A stretch of 64,000 nucleotides of DNA from 2-02-FULL-66-14 sp037443705 (GCA_037443705.1 JBBINV010000011.1:1-64000), one strand, 5' to 3'; positions 19,645 through 30,013 are shown, numbered from the stretch's first letter. Notes: a model not told the origin generated them from the letters alone. Program-made: numbers and translations.

Positions 19645-20000
19645 GCGACCCGAATTGCGTGTTCTGCAGGATCGTGCGTGGCGAGATCCCGTCGAAGAAG
19701 GTTTACGAGGACGAGGACGTTTTCGCGTTCCACGACATCCGGCCGCAGGCGCCGGTGCATTTCATGATCATCCCCAGGGAGCACGTCGCCACCCTTTACG
19801 AGGCGGGCATGGCCCAGCACCGGGCGCTCGGCAAGATGCTGGCGCTCTCCGGGGAGCTCGCGCGCAAGGAAGGGGCGACGGAGGGTTTTCGCATCATCCT
19901 GAACACCGGCCGGGTGGGGCATCAGGAGGTGTATCATGTTCACATGCACGTCCTCGGCGGGCCGGATCCCCTCGGACCGATGCTCGCCCGGCGCAGATAG
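19641..20000 (+). CDS. HIT family hydrolase (HinT-like)
   Basis: 119 residues with zinc/structural motif CVFCRIVRGEIP at the start and the histidine triad HVHMH near residue 100. HinT-type proteins hydrolyse nucleoside phosphoramidates and adenylates. A gene of this kind regularly sits between hisE and tatA in Betaproteobacteria, though it has no known role in histidine synthesis. The ATG overlaps the hisE stop. Confidence 0.9.
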   Translation: MSDPNCVFCRIVRGEIPSKKVYEDEDVFAFHDIRPQAPVHFMIIPREHVATLYEAGMAQHRALGKMLALSGELARKEGATEGFRIILNTGRVGHQEVYHVHMHVLGGPDPLGPMLARRR

Positions 20001-20019
20001 CGGAGCAACAGGAGGCTTT

Positions 20020-20250
20020 ATGGGTTCGTTCAGCATCTGGCACTGGCTGATCGTCCTTTTGATCGTGATGCTGATTTTCGGCACCAAGAAGCTGCGCAAC
20101 ATGGGCGCGGATCTCGGCGGCGCCGTGCGCGGCTTCAAGGAAGGCATGCGCGAGGGCGGCGAAAAGCCCGCCGAGCCGGGCGCGGCGCCTCAGGTCACCG
20201 GCAAGACGGTCGAGGGCGAGGTCAAGGGCAGGACCGAGGCCAAGGCCTAG
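20020..20250 (+). CDS. tatA: Sec-independent translocase subunit TatA
   Basis: 76 residues: one N-terminal membrane helix (about 7-22), the FGTKKLRNMG hinge and an amphipathic helix (about 25-48), then a polar Ala/Glu/Lys tail. An AGGAGG ribosome-binding site lies 4 bp before the ATG. TatA multimerises to let folded proteins cross the inner membrane; the Rieske subunit encoded by petA in this window is a likely client. A strong terminator follows immediately. Confidence 0.92.
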   Translation: MGSFSIWHWLIVLLIVMLIFGTKKLRNMGADLGGAVRGFKEGMREGGEKPAEPGAAPQVTGKTVEGEVKGRTEAKA

Positions 20251-20270
20251 GGTCGCAGGGCGCAAGCGGC

Positions 20271-20294
20271 AAAGGCGCCTGCGGGCGCCTTTTT
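20271..20294 (+). terminator. Rho-independent terminator after tatA
   Basis: A perfect 9-bp stem (AAAGGCGCC with GGCGCCTTT) around a 4-base loop leads into five T residues. It lies between tatA and tatB, so it may attenuate transcription from the his-tatA side and favour excess TatA over TatB and TatC, the ratio these proteins need. Confidence 0.8.
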
Positions 20295-20314
20295 GTTCTC
20301 AGGTGACCGGGTAA

Positions 20315-20641
20315 ATGTTCGACATCGGGTTCTCGGAGCTGCTCGTGATCGGGGTGGTCGCGCTGATCGTGATAGGCCCCGAGCGCCTGCCGCGCGTGGC
20401 GCGCACGGTCGGCCACCTCGCGGGGCGGCTGCAGCGCTACGTCGCCGACGTCAAGGCCGACATCAACCGCGAGATCGAGCTCGAGGAGCTGCGCAAGATG
20501 CGCGACTCGGTTCAGCAGGCGGCCACGAGCATCGAGAGCTCGGTGCAGCAGGAACTGCAGAAGACCGAGACGGATCTGAACGCAGCGGCGCAGTCCGCCT
20601 TGTCGTCGGAAAAGGCGCCATCGACCGAAAAGCCCGGATGA
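20315..20641 (+). CDS. tatB: Sec-independent translocase subunit TatB
   Basis: 108 residues. The N-terminal helix MFDIGFSELLVIGVVALIVI with GPERLPRVART is diagnostic for TatB; a long amphipathic/coiled-coil region (about 25-85) follows. TatB and TatC form the twin-arginine signal receptor. It begins 20 bp after the tatA terminator and overlaps tatC by 4 bp. Confidence 0.93.
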   Translation: MFDIGFSELLVIGVVALIVIGPERLPRVARTVGHLAGRLQRYVADVKADINREIELEELRKMRDSVQQAATSIESSVQQELQKTETDLNAAAQSALSSEKAPSTEKPG

Positions 20642-21432
20642 GCGGAACGCAGGAGACCTTTGTCTCCCACCTGATCGAGCTGCGCCAGCGCCTGATGCGC
20701 GCGCTCGTCGCGGTGCTCGTCGTGTTCGTGGGGCTTTTCCTGTGGCCCGGCGCGGGCGCCGTGTACGACCTGCTCGCGGCGCCGCTGATGCACGCGTTGC
20801 CCGAGGGCACCCGGATGATCGCGACCGGCGTGATCACGCCGTTCATGGTGCCGATGAAGGTCACGGCGCTCGCCGCCTTCCTGATCGCGCTGCCCTACGT
20901 GCTCTGGCAGGCGTGGGCGTTCGTCGCGCCGGGCCTGTACGAGCACGAGAAGAAGCTCGCGGGGCCGATCGTGGTGAGCGCGACGCTGCTCTTTTTCCTC
21001 GGCATCGCGTTCTGCTATTTCTTCGTGTTCGGCAAGGTGTTCGCCTTCATCCACGACTTCGCGCCCAGGTCGATCACGCCGGCGCCCGACATCGAGGCGT
21101 ATTTCTCGTTCGTGATCACGATGTTCCTTGCCTTCGGGGTCACCTTCGAGATCCCGATCGTCGTGATCCTGCTCGCGCGCTTCGGCATCGTGAGCTTCGA
21201 AAAGCTGAAGTCCGCGCGTCCGTATGTGGTCGTGGGCGCCTTCATCGTCGCTGCGGTGGTCACGCCGCCGGACGTGCTCTCGCAGTTCATGCTCGCGGTG
21301 CCGATGTGCCTGCTCTACGAGGCCGGGCTGCTGCTCGCGCGCTTCGTGGGCAGGCGCGCCGAAGGAACCTCGGACTACAAGCCGCTCACCGCCGAGGAGA
21401 TGGAGCGCGAGCTCGACCGGGCCGACAGATAA
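20638..21432 (+). CDS. tatC: Sec-independent translocase subunit TatC
   Basis: 264 residues with six membrane helices. The N-terminal signature FVSHLIELRQRLMRA and the FVAPGLYEHEKK periplasmic/cytoplasmic loop (about residues 95-110) are conserved. TatC recognises twin-arginine signal peptides. The start overlaps the tatB stop. A family B palindrome begins 5 bp after the stop codon, and the following gene is on the opposite strand. Confidence 0.95.
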   Translation: MSGTQETFVSHLIELRQRLMRALVAVLVVFVGLFLWPGAGAVYDLLAAPLMHALPEGTRMIATGVITPFMVPMKVTALAAFLIALPYVLWQAWAFVAPGLYEHEKKLAGPIVVSATLLFFLGIAFCYFFVFGKVFAFIHDFAPRSITPAPDIEAYFSFVITMFLAFGVTFEIPIVVILLARFGIVSFEKLKSARPYVVVGAFIVAAVVTPPDVLSQFMLAVPMCLLYEAGLLLARFVGRRAEGTSDYKPLTAEEMERELDRADR

Positions 21433-21436
21433 CTGG

Positions 21437-21487
21437 GGTCAGACTCGACTTTCCCTTGCTCCGCTTTTCGGGAAGTCGAGTCTGACC
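21437..21487. repeat. Long palindrome, family B copy 1, between tatC and the liv block
   Basis: Perfect 15-bp arms GGTCAGACTCGACTT (21437-21451) and its complement (21473-21487), loop 21 bases. Pairing continues after a one-base bulge. It is nearly the same element as 50117-50178, but that copy has longer arms ending in GGGG/CCCC. It lies between two convergent genes and marks one end of the block that interrupts the usual tatC-htrA order. Confidence 0.88.
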
Positions 21488-21491
21488 GCAT

Positions 21492-22331
21492 CTATTTTCC
21501 GTTGAGGAATCGCTCTACGAGCTGAAGCTGCTCGGGGACGTTGAGCGCCGGCGCGTGGCCGCAGCCGGGAATCGTGACCACCACCGCGCGCGGGCCGCGG
21601 CGGCGCATTTCCTCGGCGACCTCCGGGAGCAGCAGGTCGGAGGATTCGCCGCGAAGGCACAGCGTCGGCACCGAGATCGCGTCGTACGCGTCCCACTGGT
21701 CGTAGTCGTTCGGGTAGTTCGTGAACTGCAGCACCATCCTCGGATCGTAGTGCGGGGTGACCTTGCCCTCGGCGGTGCGCCGGGTCGAGGTTTCGGTGAG
21801 CCGGCGCCACTGCTCGTCGGACAACCAGCCGAAGGGCTGGTACACCGTGCGAAAGTACTGCTCGAGCTCGCCGACGCGCGCGAACCGCGCCGGGTTGCCG
21901 GCGTAGGTGCGGATGCGCTCGACCGCCGCCTCGCCCAGCTTCGGCCCGATGTCGTTCAGCACCAGGCGCCGGATGCGCCCTTTCAGCGCGCCGGCGGCAA
22001 GGTGGATGCCGAGCGCGCCGCCCATCGAGGTGCCGAGCCAGTGCACCTCGCCGATGCCGAGCCGGTCCATGAGCGACACGGCCAGGCGCCCGTAAAACGC
22101 CAGGCAATACTCCTTCTCCGGTACCGTGCTCCACTCCGAGAGCCCGCGCCCGATGGTATCGGGGCAAAGGACACGGTAGCGCTGCGAAAGGTGCGCCGCG
22201 ATCTCGTCCATGTCACGCCCGGTGCGCGCCAGGCCGTGCCACGCGATCACGGTCTCGGAATGGCCCGCACCCCACTCGGTGTAATGGATCTCGCGGCCTT
22301 CGCAGACGAGATAGTTCGATGTGAAGTTCAT
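21492..22331 (-). CDS. Alpha/beta hydrolase, last gene of the liv operon
   Basis: 279 residues. Nucleophile elbow GTSMGG near residue 105, acid in the LCLRGESSDLL segment and the catalytic His in GCGHAPALN near the C-terminus. No signal peptide, so it is cytoplasmic. Its ATG overlaps the livM stop, so it is translated with the ABC transporter and may act on the imported compound, for example an ester, amide or acyl derivative. The substrate is not identifiable from sequence. Confidence 0.8.
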   Translation of the reverse strand: MNFTSNYLVCEGREIHYTEWGAGHSETVIAWHGLARTGRDMDEIAAHLSQRYRVLCPDTIGRGLSEWSTVPEKEYCLAFYGRLAVSLMDRLGIGEVHWLGTSMGGALGIHLAAGALKGRIRRLVLNDIGPKLGEAAVERIRTYAGNPARFARVGELEQYFRTVYQPFGWLSDEQWRRLTETSTRRTAEGKVTPHYDPRMVLQFTNYPNDYDQWDAYDAISVPTLCLRGESSDLLLPEVAEEMRRRGPRAVVVTIPGCGHAPALNVPEQLQLVERFLNGK

Positions 22332-23335
22332 CGGGCGCGCAGTTTGCCCACGATCCCGGCCGGGAAGTAATACACGCATACGATGAAGAGCACGCCGAGC
22401 CACAGGAGCCACCGGTCGGGGTGAAGCAGGTTCGGGAGCAGCGGCACGCCCTGCGCCGCACCGCTCGCGAACTTCATCAGGTCCTGAAGGTAGTTCTGCG
22501 CGACGACGAAGATCGTCGCGCCCACCGCCGAGCCGTACATCGTGCCCATGCCGCCGATGACGACCATCAGCAGGATGTCGATCATGATGTTGAACGAGAG
22601 CGTCGTGTCCGGCCCGGTGTAGCGCAGCCAGATCGCGTACAGCACGCCCGCGAGCGTCGCGCCGAGCGCGCCGATGCAGTTGGCCGCGGTACGGTAGGTG
22701 ACGGTGCGGTAGCCGAGGGCCTCCGAGCGGAACTCGTTCTCCCGGATCGAGAGCAGCACGCGGCCGAACGGCGAATTGACGATCCGCAGCAGCACGAGGA
22801 AAAGCGCGAGCGCGGCGACGAAAACGAGGTAGTAGCAGGCGAGACGCGAATGCAGCAGCTCGGGCAGGCGATAGGTGAGCCCGTCCTCGCCGCCGGTGAG
22901 CCCGGAGAGCTGCGAGGCGAGGATCTGGAAGAAGGACGCCACCGCGAGCGTGATCATCGCGAAGAAGATCGCGCGAACGCGCAGGCTCAGCAGCCCGATC
23001 GCGAGCGCGAGCACGGCGGACGCGAGCAGCGCGAGGGCAATGCCGAGCGCGAGGCTGCCCCACCCGGTGCCGAGCTTCGCCATGGCGATGCCGACCCCAT
23101 AGCCGCCGATGCCGAAGAACATCGTGTGCGCGAACGACACGATTCCGGTATAGCCGAGCAGCAGGTCGTAGCTCGCCACGAGGAGCACGAACACCGCGAC
23201 CTTGGCCGCGACGTTGAGCGAGCGCGTGCCGGGAAAGACGAACGGCGCGAGCGCGAGGCCCGCGAGGATCGCGACCAGCACCACCGCGAGGGCGCGGCTG
23301 CGCGGATAGTCGCCGGATAGGAGCGCGGTCAGCAC
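22328..23335 (-). CDS. livM: Branched-chain amino acid-type ABC permease LivM
   Basis: 335 residues from a GTG. About nine hydrophobic segments; LLGYTGIVSFAHTMFFGIGGYG near 75-95 and VVIGGMGTMYGSAVGA near 265-280 are LivM signatures (only parts quoted). It forms the inner-membrane channel with LivH for an amino-acid-like or small-acid substrate. Three bases separate it from livH; the hydrolase start overlaps its stop. Confidence 0.9.
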   Translation of the reverse strand: MLTALLSGDYPRSRALAVVLVAILAGLALAPFVFPGTRSLNVAAKVAVFVLLVASYDLLLGYTGIVSFAHTMFFGIGGYGVGIAMAKLGTGWGSLALGIALALLASAVLALAIGLLSLRVRAIFFAMITLAVASFFQILASQLSGLTGGEDGLTYRLPELLHSRLACYYLVFVAALALFLVLLRIVNSPFGRVLLSIRENEFRSEALGYRTVTYRTAANCIGALGATLAGVLYAIWLRYTGPDTTLSFNIMIDILLMVVIGGMGTMYGSAVGATIFVVAQNYLQDLMKFASGAAQGVPLLPNLLHPDRWLLWLGVLFIVCVYYFPAGIVGKLRAR

Positions 23336-23338
23336 GGT

Positions 23339-24340
23339 TCAGGCCTTTCCGATCGGGTAGAGTCCGCGCGGGCGCCACAGGAGCACGAGCACCATGAGCA
23401 GGATGTTCGAGCCGAGGGCGAGCTTGGGTGCGAGGTAGCCCGTGTAGTTCGCGACCAGGCCCACGAGCAGCGCGCCCACGAAGCAGCCGCCAACGGAGCC
23501 TAGGCCGCCGATGATCAGCACGATGAAGAGCACCACCATCATCTGCATGCCGATCTGGGCGTTGACCGACTCCTGATAGAGCGCCCACATCACGCCGCCC
23601 AGGCCCGCGAGCGCGCTCCCGGCGACGAATACGCCGATGAAGAGCCGGCGGATCCGGTAGCCGAGAGATTCGACCATCTCGGCGTTCTCCACGCCGGCCC
23701 GGATGAGCAACCCCAGTCGCGTGCGGTTGAGTACCAGCCACATCGCCACGAACACCACGATGCCGACCAGCACCGCGAGCAGGCGGTAGCGCTCGATCGC
23801 CGCGTCGGCGACGATGAACGACCCCGTGATCGTCGCCGGCCGCGGCACCGGGATGATGTCGGGTCCCCAGACGACATGGATGAGCTGCTCGACCACGATC
23901 AGCCCGCCCATGGTGACGAGGATTTGCCGCAGATGATCGCCGTAGACCGGGCGGATCACGACGCGCTCGAAGAACCAGCCGAGGAACCCCGCCAGCGCCA
24001 TAGCGGCGAGCAAGGCGGGAAGGATCGCGGACAGGTTCGCGCCGAGGCTCGGCGCCTGCATCGAGGCCTTCATCGCCACGAGCACCGAAGTCGCGGCATA
24101 GGCGCCGACCGAGATGAACACGCCGTGCGCGAAATTCATCACGTCCATGAGCCCGAAGACGAGCGTCAGCCCCGCGGCCATCATGAAGATCATCATGCCC
24201 ATCGCGAGGCCCGCGACCGTGAGCGTCACCCAGGTCGGCAGGCTCGGCATGAAGGGCAGCGCAACGAGCGCGAGCGCCGGAATGAGCGCGAGCGGCAGCC
24301 AGTCGAGCCGCTGCGCGGGAACGGCGGTGCCGGCGCTCAT
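23339..24340 (-). CDS. livH: Branched-chain amino acid-type ABC permease LivH
   Basis: 333 residues. The ATG at 24340 overlaps the livF stop; longer in-frame starts read into livF. LTLVFGLMDVMNFAHGVF near 50-70 and IGGLGSVGGCFVGALLVGL near 280 are typical of LivH. Eight to nine membrane segments are visible. It partners LivM; specificity depends on the LivK-like protein encoded at the operon front. Confidence 0.9.
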   Translation of the reverse strand: MSAGTAVPAQRLDWLPLALIPALALVALPFMPSLPTWVTLTVAGLAMGMMIFMMAAGLTLVFGLMDVMNFAHGVFISVGAYAATSVLVAMKASMQAPSLGANLSAILPALLAAMALAGFLGWFFERVVIRPVYGDHLRQILVTMGGLIVVEQLIHVVWGPDIIPVPRPATITGSFIVADAAIERYRLLAVLVGIVVFVAMWLVLNRTRLGLLIRAGVENAEMVESLGYRIRRLFIGVFVAGSALAGLGGVMWALYQESVNAQIGMQMMVVLFIVLIIGGLGSVGGCFVGALLVGLVANYTGYLAPKLALGSNILLMVLVLLWRPRGLYPIGKA

Positions 24341-25065
24341 TGGTGCACGTCGAGCGAAAGACCGAGGAGCTTCTGCTGCAGCGGCTCGTCGGCGGCGAGC
24401 GCGTCCATGCGGCCGGTGTGCACGATGCGGCCCGAATCCATCACCGCGACCGTGTCCCCGAGCGAGCGCGCGAAGTGAAAGTTCTGTTCCACCACCAGCA
24501 GGCTCGCCTCGCTGCGCTTGAGCTCCCGGAAGGCCTCGATCATGTTGGCGATGATCGAGGGCGCGAGGCCCTTGGTCGGCTCGTCCACGAGCAGAAGCTT
24601 TCTGGGCTCCACGATGGCGCGCGAGATCGCGAGCATCTGCTTCTGTCCACCGGAGAGGTTTCCCGCGAGCCCGTTCCAGAACTTCTTCATCGCGGGGAAG
24701 AGCCCGAAGATCCACTCGAGGCGTTTTTCGTCCGGTGGCCCGCCGCGCGCCGCGAGCGTCAGGTTCTCGCGCACCGTCAGCCCGGCGAAGATGCCCATGT
24801 TCTCCGGCACGTAGGCGATGCCCAGCTGCGCGAGCTCGGGCGTCGGCGTACGCGTGATCTCGCGGCCGTCGTAGCGGATCGCTCCCGCCGAGGCCCTCCA
24901 CAAGCCCATGATGGTGCGAAGCGCGGTAGTCTTGCCGGCGCCGTTGCGGCCGAGGAGCATGGTAAGCCCCCCTCGCGCCACCTCGAAGTCGACGCCTTGC
25001 AGGATGTGGTACTGGCCAACGTGCGTGTTGACGCCGGCGAGCGAAAGGAGCGGCTCACGAGGCAC
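24337..25065 (-). CDS. livF: Branched-chain amino acid-type ABC ATPase LivF
   Basis: 242 residues from the GTG at 25065, which overlaps the livG end by 11 bp; a TTG six codons upstream is also in frame. Walker A GRNGAGKTT, signature LSGGQKQMLAISRA, Walker B LLLVDEP and LAPSIIANM, the LivF-type sequence after Walker B. It energises the LivHM channel together with LivG. Confidence 0.9.
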   Translation of the reverse strand: MPREPLLSLAGVNTHVGQYHILQGVDFEVARGGLTMLLGRNGAGKTTALRTIMGLWRASAGAIRYDGREITRTPTPELAQLGIAYVPENMGIFAGLTVRENLTLAARGGPPDEKRLEWIFGLFPAMKKFWNGLAGNLSGGQKQMLAISRAIVEPRKLLLVDEPTKGLAPSIIANMIEAFRELKRSEASLLVVEQNFHFARSLGDTVAVMDSGRIVHTGRMDALAADEPLQQKLLGLSLDVHQ

Positions 25066-25834
25066 GCGCGGCCGCCTTCGCAAGGCCGAGGTAGGCCTCC
25101 TGCACGATCGGCGAGGCGATCACCGTTTCGGGATCGCCATCGGCGACGAGTTCCCCCTGGTGCAGCACGACGATGCGGTCGGCGAGCGAGCGCACCACGT
25201 CCATCTTGTGCTCGACGAGCAGGATCGTCTTGTCGCCCCGGGCCTTGACGTGGTGGATCAGTTCGAGCACCACCGGCACTTCGTCGACGCTCATGCCGGC
25301 GGTGGGCTCGTCGAACATGAAGACGTCGGGCTCGAGCGCGAGCAGGATCGCGACCTCGAGCTTTCTCTGATCGCCGTGCGGCAACGTCGCAGCCACGGCG
25401 TCGCGCCTGTCGGCGAGCGCCACGCGGTGCAGGAAGTGCTCGGCTTTCTCCACGAGCTCGGTATGGCCGCGCCACATCGAGAAGACGTCCTTGCCGACGC
25501 CCGCGCGTGCCTGCACCGCGAGGCGCACGTTCTCGAGCACGGTAAGGCGCGGGAAGAGGTTGGTGAGCTGGAAGGCGCGGCCGATACCGCGCCGGGCGCG
25601 CTGCGGCGCGGAGAGCCCGCTGATGTCCTTGCCGAAGAGCGACACGCGCCCGTCCGTGGCCTTCAGCTGGCCCGATATGAGGTTGAAGTACGTGGTCTTG
25701 CCGGCGCCGTTCGGGCCCACGATCGCGGTGAGCGTCCCCGGCCGGAAGGCGCAGGAGACGTTGTTCACCGCGACGTGGCCGCCGAAGCGGATCGTCAGGC
25801 CGTGCGTTTCCAGGACCGGGTGCTCTTGGGACAT
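25055..25834 (-). CDS. livG: Branched-chain amino acid-type ABC ATPase LivG
   Basis: 259 residues with Walker A GPNGAGKT and the LivG-specific GIGRAFQLTNLFPRLTV segment. The signature region reads LPHGDQRKLEVA instead of the usual LSYGEQR or LSGGQ, which is divergent but aligned. Walker B is VFMFDEPTAGMS. It follows livK after a 68-bp gap occupied by two REP-like hairpins. Confidence 0.88.
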   Translation of the reverse strand: MSQEHPVLETHGLTIRFGGHVAVNNVSCAFRPGTLTAIVGPNGAGKTTYFNLISGQLKATDGRVSLFGKDISGLSAPQRARRGIGRAFQLTNLFPRLTVLENVRLAVQARAGVGKDVFSMWRGHTELVEKAEHFLHRVALADRRDAVAATLPHGDQRKLEVAILLALEPDVFMFDEPTAGMSVDEVPVVLELIHHVKARGDKTILLVEHKMDVVRSLADRIVVLHQGELVADGDPETVIASPIVQEAYLGLAKAAARAS

Positions 25835-25841
25835 GGGCGCC

Positions 25842-25861
25842 GCCCCCGTGGAAGCGGGGGC
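25842..25861. repeat. REP-like hairpin 1 between livK and livG
   Basis: 7-bp perfect arms GCCCCCG/CGGGGGC around six bases. Paired with a second hairpin 11 bp away. Such intercistronic hairpins after a binding-protein gene often protect the upstream message and keep binding protein in excess over membrane parts; this role is inferred. Confidence 0.6.
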
Positions 25862-25872
25862 CCGCGATCTGG

Positions 25873-25892
25873 ATTCCCGCTTTCGCGGGAAT
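25873..25892. repeat. REP-like hairpin 2 between livK and livG
   Basis: Perfect 8-bp arms ATTCCCGC/GCGGGAAT with TTTC loop, followed by GACG. It belongs to the same loose family as 9903-9922 and 33750-33769. Lies 10 bp after the livK stop codon. Confidence 0.65.
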
Positions 25893-25902
25893 GACGTCTT
25901 CG

Positions 25903-27093
25903 CTAGCGCTTCACCCGAATCGGAACCTTCATCTCCTCGGGCCTGATCTCGCGCACGAGCTCGGGGATCGCCCAGGCGACGTTCGGATCGACCTTGATCT
26001 TGAAGTGGAACATGGACTGCATCGCCTGGTGGTCTTCCTTGCGGAAGGTCATGCGGCCCTTGGGCGTCTCGAAGGACAGGCCCTCCATGGCGGCGATCAG
26101 CTTCTCGGTGTCGGTCGAGCCCGCCTTCCTGATCGCTTCCACGATCGCGATGCCGGCTGACATTCCGCCTGCGGTGAAGAAATCGGGCGGCGACTTGAAG
26201 CGTGCCTGATGCTCCTTCACCAGCCACTGGTTGACCGGGTTCTTCGGGTGCTCGTAGTAGTAGTAGGTCGCGCCTTCCATGCCGGGAAGGGCCTTGTAGC
26301 TCGCGAGCGCGGGCAGGATGTTGCCGCCGGTAGCGATCTCGATGCCGAAACGGCCGGGATTGAGCTCGGCGAGCTTGAACGGGTTGCCGCCGCCGCCCGC
26401 CCAGATGATGAAGATCACCTTGCGGCCCTTCTTGTCCTTGAGGGCGTTGAACAGCCGCTCGCCGGGCGCGGTGAAGTCGCTGGTCGCGACCGGGGCGTAC
26501 TCCTCGTGAATGATTTCGGCTCCGGTTCCGGCGAGCGCTTCCTTGAACGCCTTCACGCCGTCACGACCGAACGCGTAGTCCTGCGCGAGCGTCGCGATCA
26601 CGGTGTTGGGCTTGCCGAGCGCGACCGCGTTCGAGATCGCGTCCTGGCTCGAGGAGCGGCCGGTGCGGAAGATGTAGCGGTTCCATTTGTCGCCGGTGAT
26701 CGCGTCCGCCACCGCGGGCTCGACGAGCAGGATCTTCTTGTACTCCTCCGCCACCGGCAGCATCGCGAGCGCCACCCCCGAGCCGGTCGGGCCGACCGCG
26801 ATGTCCGCCTTGTCGTCGCCGAAGGCGGCGGCGAGCTGCGCCTTGCCGACGTCGGGCTTGAACTGGCTGTCCTTCTCGATCACGACCAGCTTGCGGCCAA
26901 GGACTTCCATCTTGCCGCCGGTCGCGTACTCCAGGCCCATCATGAGGCCCGCCTGCGTCTGCTTGGCGTAGGCCTCCAGCACCCCCGTTTTGTCGTACAC
27001 GTGGGCGATCTTGATTTCCTTCGTCTGCCCGAAGGCGAGGCTGGTCGCTGCGGCCAGAATGCCTGCGGCGAACCAATTCCGCGTTGCTTTCAT
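25903..27093 (-). CDS. Periplasmic substrate-binding protein of a Liv-type ABC transporter
   Basis: 396 residues. The ATG at 27093 is preceded by AGGAGG; a longer reading frame upstream adds a stretch with no signal character. A Sec signal peptide ends near residue 23 (LAFGQ), with no lipobox. The mature part begins KEIKIAHVYDKTG, as in type I periplasmic Leu/Ile/Val-binding proteins, and continues with the two-lobe fold to YYYEHPKNPVNQWL and FFTAGGMSAG. It is first in the operon and downstream of a predicted sigma-54 promoter. In related operons such proteins bind branched-chain amino acids, amides or aromatic acids; the ligand here is unknown. Confidence 0.88.
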   Translation of the reverse strand: MKATRNWFAAGILAAATSLAFGQTKEIKIAHVYDKTGVLEAYAKQTQAGLMMGLEYATGGKMEVLGRKLVVIEKDSQFKPDVGKAQLAAAFGDDKADIAVGPTGSGVALAMLPVAEEYKKILLVEPAVADAITGDKWNRYIFRTGRSSSQDAISNAVALGKPNTVIATLAQDYAFGRDGVKAFKEALAGTGAEIIHEEYAPVATSDFTAPGERLFNALKDKKGRKVIFIIWAGGGGNPFKLAELNPGRFGIEIATGGNILPALASYKALPGMEGATYYYYEHPKNPVNQWLVKEHQARFKSPPDFFTAGGMSAGIAIVEAIRKAGSTDTEKLIAAMEGLSFETPKGRMTFRKEDHQAMQSMFHFKIKVDPNVAWAIPELVREIRPEEMKVPIRVKR

Positions 27094-27130
27094 GCTCTCC
27101 TCCTGAATAACGGCGATGCGAAGGCCAATG

Positions 27131-27146
27131 AGCATCCGGCGTGCCA
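27131..27146 (-). promoter_or_regulatory. Sigma-54 (-24/-12) promoter of the liv operon
   Basis: On the minus strand the bases read TGGCAC-GCCGG-ATGCT, matching TGGCAC-N5-TTGCW in all but one position and giving the required GG-N10-GC. Transcription would start near 27119, about 26 bases before the livK ATG and just ahead of its AGGAGG. A sigma-54 activator gene lies directly upstream, which supports the call. Confidence 0.75.
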
Positions 27147-27209
27147 GGTCATTCATGGCGTTGTTTTTACGTTATTCTTTTCGATGTAAGCGAACACTTC
27201 AGGTCTCGA

Positions 27210-27269
27210 CTGTACAGAATACCGACAATGCCGCATCGGCGCATGTCTGGAAATCATCCAGACTGTCTT

Positions 27270-27282
<13 letters not shown>
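27210..27282. promoter_or_regulatory. Candidate upstream activator sites for the sigma-54 regulator
   Basis: Three dyads cluster here: CTGTACAG (27210-27217); GTCTGGA-N5-TCCAGAC (27245-27263, perfect 7-bp arms); and ACTGTC-N9-GACAGT (27262-27282). They lie about 65-150 bp upstream of the -24/-12 promoter, the usual place for enhancer sites of NtrC-class activators, and reach into the last codons of the regulator gene. Confidence 0.55.
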
Positions 27283-28693
<1,411 letters not shown>

Positions 28694-28697
<4 letters not shown>

Positions 28698-29878
28698 TCG
28701 GGCCGGCCCTGCGGCTTCGGGCGCCGGCCCACGGTCACTGCGAGCTCGAGATCCTCGCCCTTGCGCTTTACTTTGAGTTTCACGCTCGCGCCCGGGGCGA
28801 GCGCCGCGACCGCATTCAGCACGCCCTGGGGGTCGGCGACCGGCTTGCCCGCGATCTGGAGCAGCACGTCGCCCGGCTTCACGCCCGCCCGGTCGGCCGG
28901 GCCGTTCCTGAGCACGCCGTTGATGACCGCGCCGCCCGCGCCGCCGAGCTTGAACGATTCGGCGATCGCGGGCGTGACCTCCTGGAGCTCCACGCCGATC
29001 CAGCCGCGCGTCACGCTCCCGGTTTTCACGATCTGCTCGAGCACCATGGTCGCGGTCGATACCGGAATCGCGAACCCGATGCCCAGCGACGCTCCGCCCG
29101 GGGTACGCGAGTAGATCGCCGTGTTGATCCCTACGAGATTGCCGCGCGAATCGACCAGGGCGCCGCCGGAGTTGCCCGGGTTGATCGCGGCGTCGGTCTG
29201 GATGAAGTTCTCGAACACGTTGATCCCGAGCCCCGAGCGTCCGAGCGCCGAGACGATACCGGAGGTCACCGTCTGGCCGACCCCGAAGGGGTTGCCGATC
29301 GCGAGCACCACGTCGCCCACGCGCAGTGCCTCGGACGAGCCGAACGGGATCGCCGGAAGTGCCTCGGCGTTCACGCGCAGCACCGCCAGGTCGGTCTCCG
29401 GATCGCTGCCCACGAGCCTCGCCTGCAGCTTCTGCCCGTCGGCGAGCGCGACCTCGATCTCGTCGGCGCTCTCCACGACGTGATGATTCGTGAGGATATA
29501 GCCCGCGGCGCTCGCGATCACGCCCGAACCGAGGCTTGTGGCGCGCTGGGTTTCGTCTCCGGCGAACGGATCGCCGAAGAAGCGCCGGAGCAGCGGATCG
29601 CTCGGCAGCGGATTGCGCGGCAGCTTCACCTCCTTGGAGGTGAAGATGTTGACCACCGATGGCGTCGCGAGCTTTACTGCCTCGTGATACGAATCCGCGG
29701 GCGCCGTCGCGGCCGGCGGCGGCACCGCCACCTGCTGCAGTACCGGAACGCCGGGCGCGATGCGGTTCTCGGCCGGCCCGCGCGCGGGCAGCCACTCGGG
29801 GCGGAACGTCGCGACCACGAACAGCGCTGCTACGCAGACCGTGACCGCCTGGGAGAAGACGAGCCAGAGACGTTGCAT
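28694..29878 (-). CDS. Membrane-anchored periplasmic serine protease, HtrA/DegS type
   Basis: 394 residues: N-terminal membrane anchor (about 7-25), Pro/Ala linker, trypsin-like domain with His133 (TNHHVV), Asp163 (ETDLAVL) and Ser237 (GNSGG), then one PDZ domain (about 285-380). One PDZ plus an anchor fits DegS-like proteins, although the gene is often named degQ or mucD at this locus. It would degrade or sense misfolded envelope proteins. It is divergent from petA, its usual neighbour in Betaproteobacteria; the sigma-54 regulator gene starts inside its stop codon. Confidence 0.9.
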
Positions 29879-29943
29879 GGTGTCGTCGAATTTACCACAG
29901 CTCTGAAAATTACAGTGTAATCAATCATTTACGCGCATATTCG

Positions 29944-29972
29944 TGGACTTTCCGCGGGCGCGCCGGTAGAAT
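29944..29972 (+). promoter_or_regulatory. Putative sigma-70 promoter of petABC
   Basis: TGGACT (29944-29949), a 17-bp spacer and TAGAAT (29967-29972). The start would fall near 29979, 35 bases before the petA ATG. It is the best -35/-10 pair in the 135-bp divergent region. An ATTAC-AGT-GTAAT dyad at 29909-29921 lies on the htrA side. Confidence 0.4.
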
Positions 29973-30013
29973 GGCGCGCTTTTGAATCCACACGCTTCGA
30001 TATTTCACTTTCC

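Noticed and set aside
22331..23741. Very long hydrolase starting far upstream in the minus frame at 21492-23741
   Set aside because: The first 470 codons are antiparallel/alternate-frame reading through livM and livH; only the part from the ATG at 22331 has hydrolase sequence.
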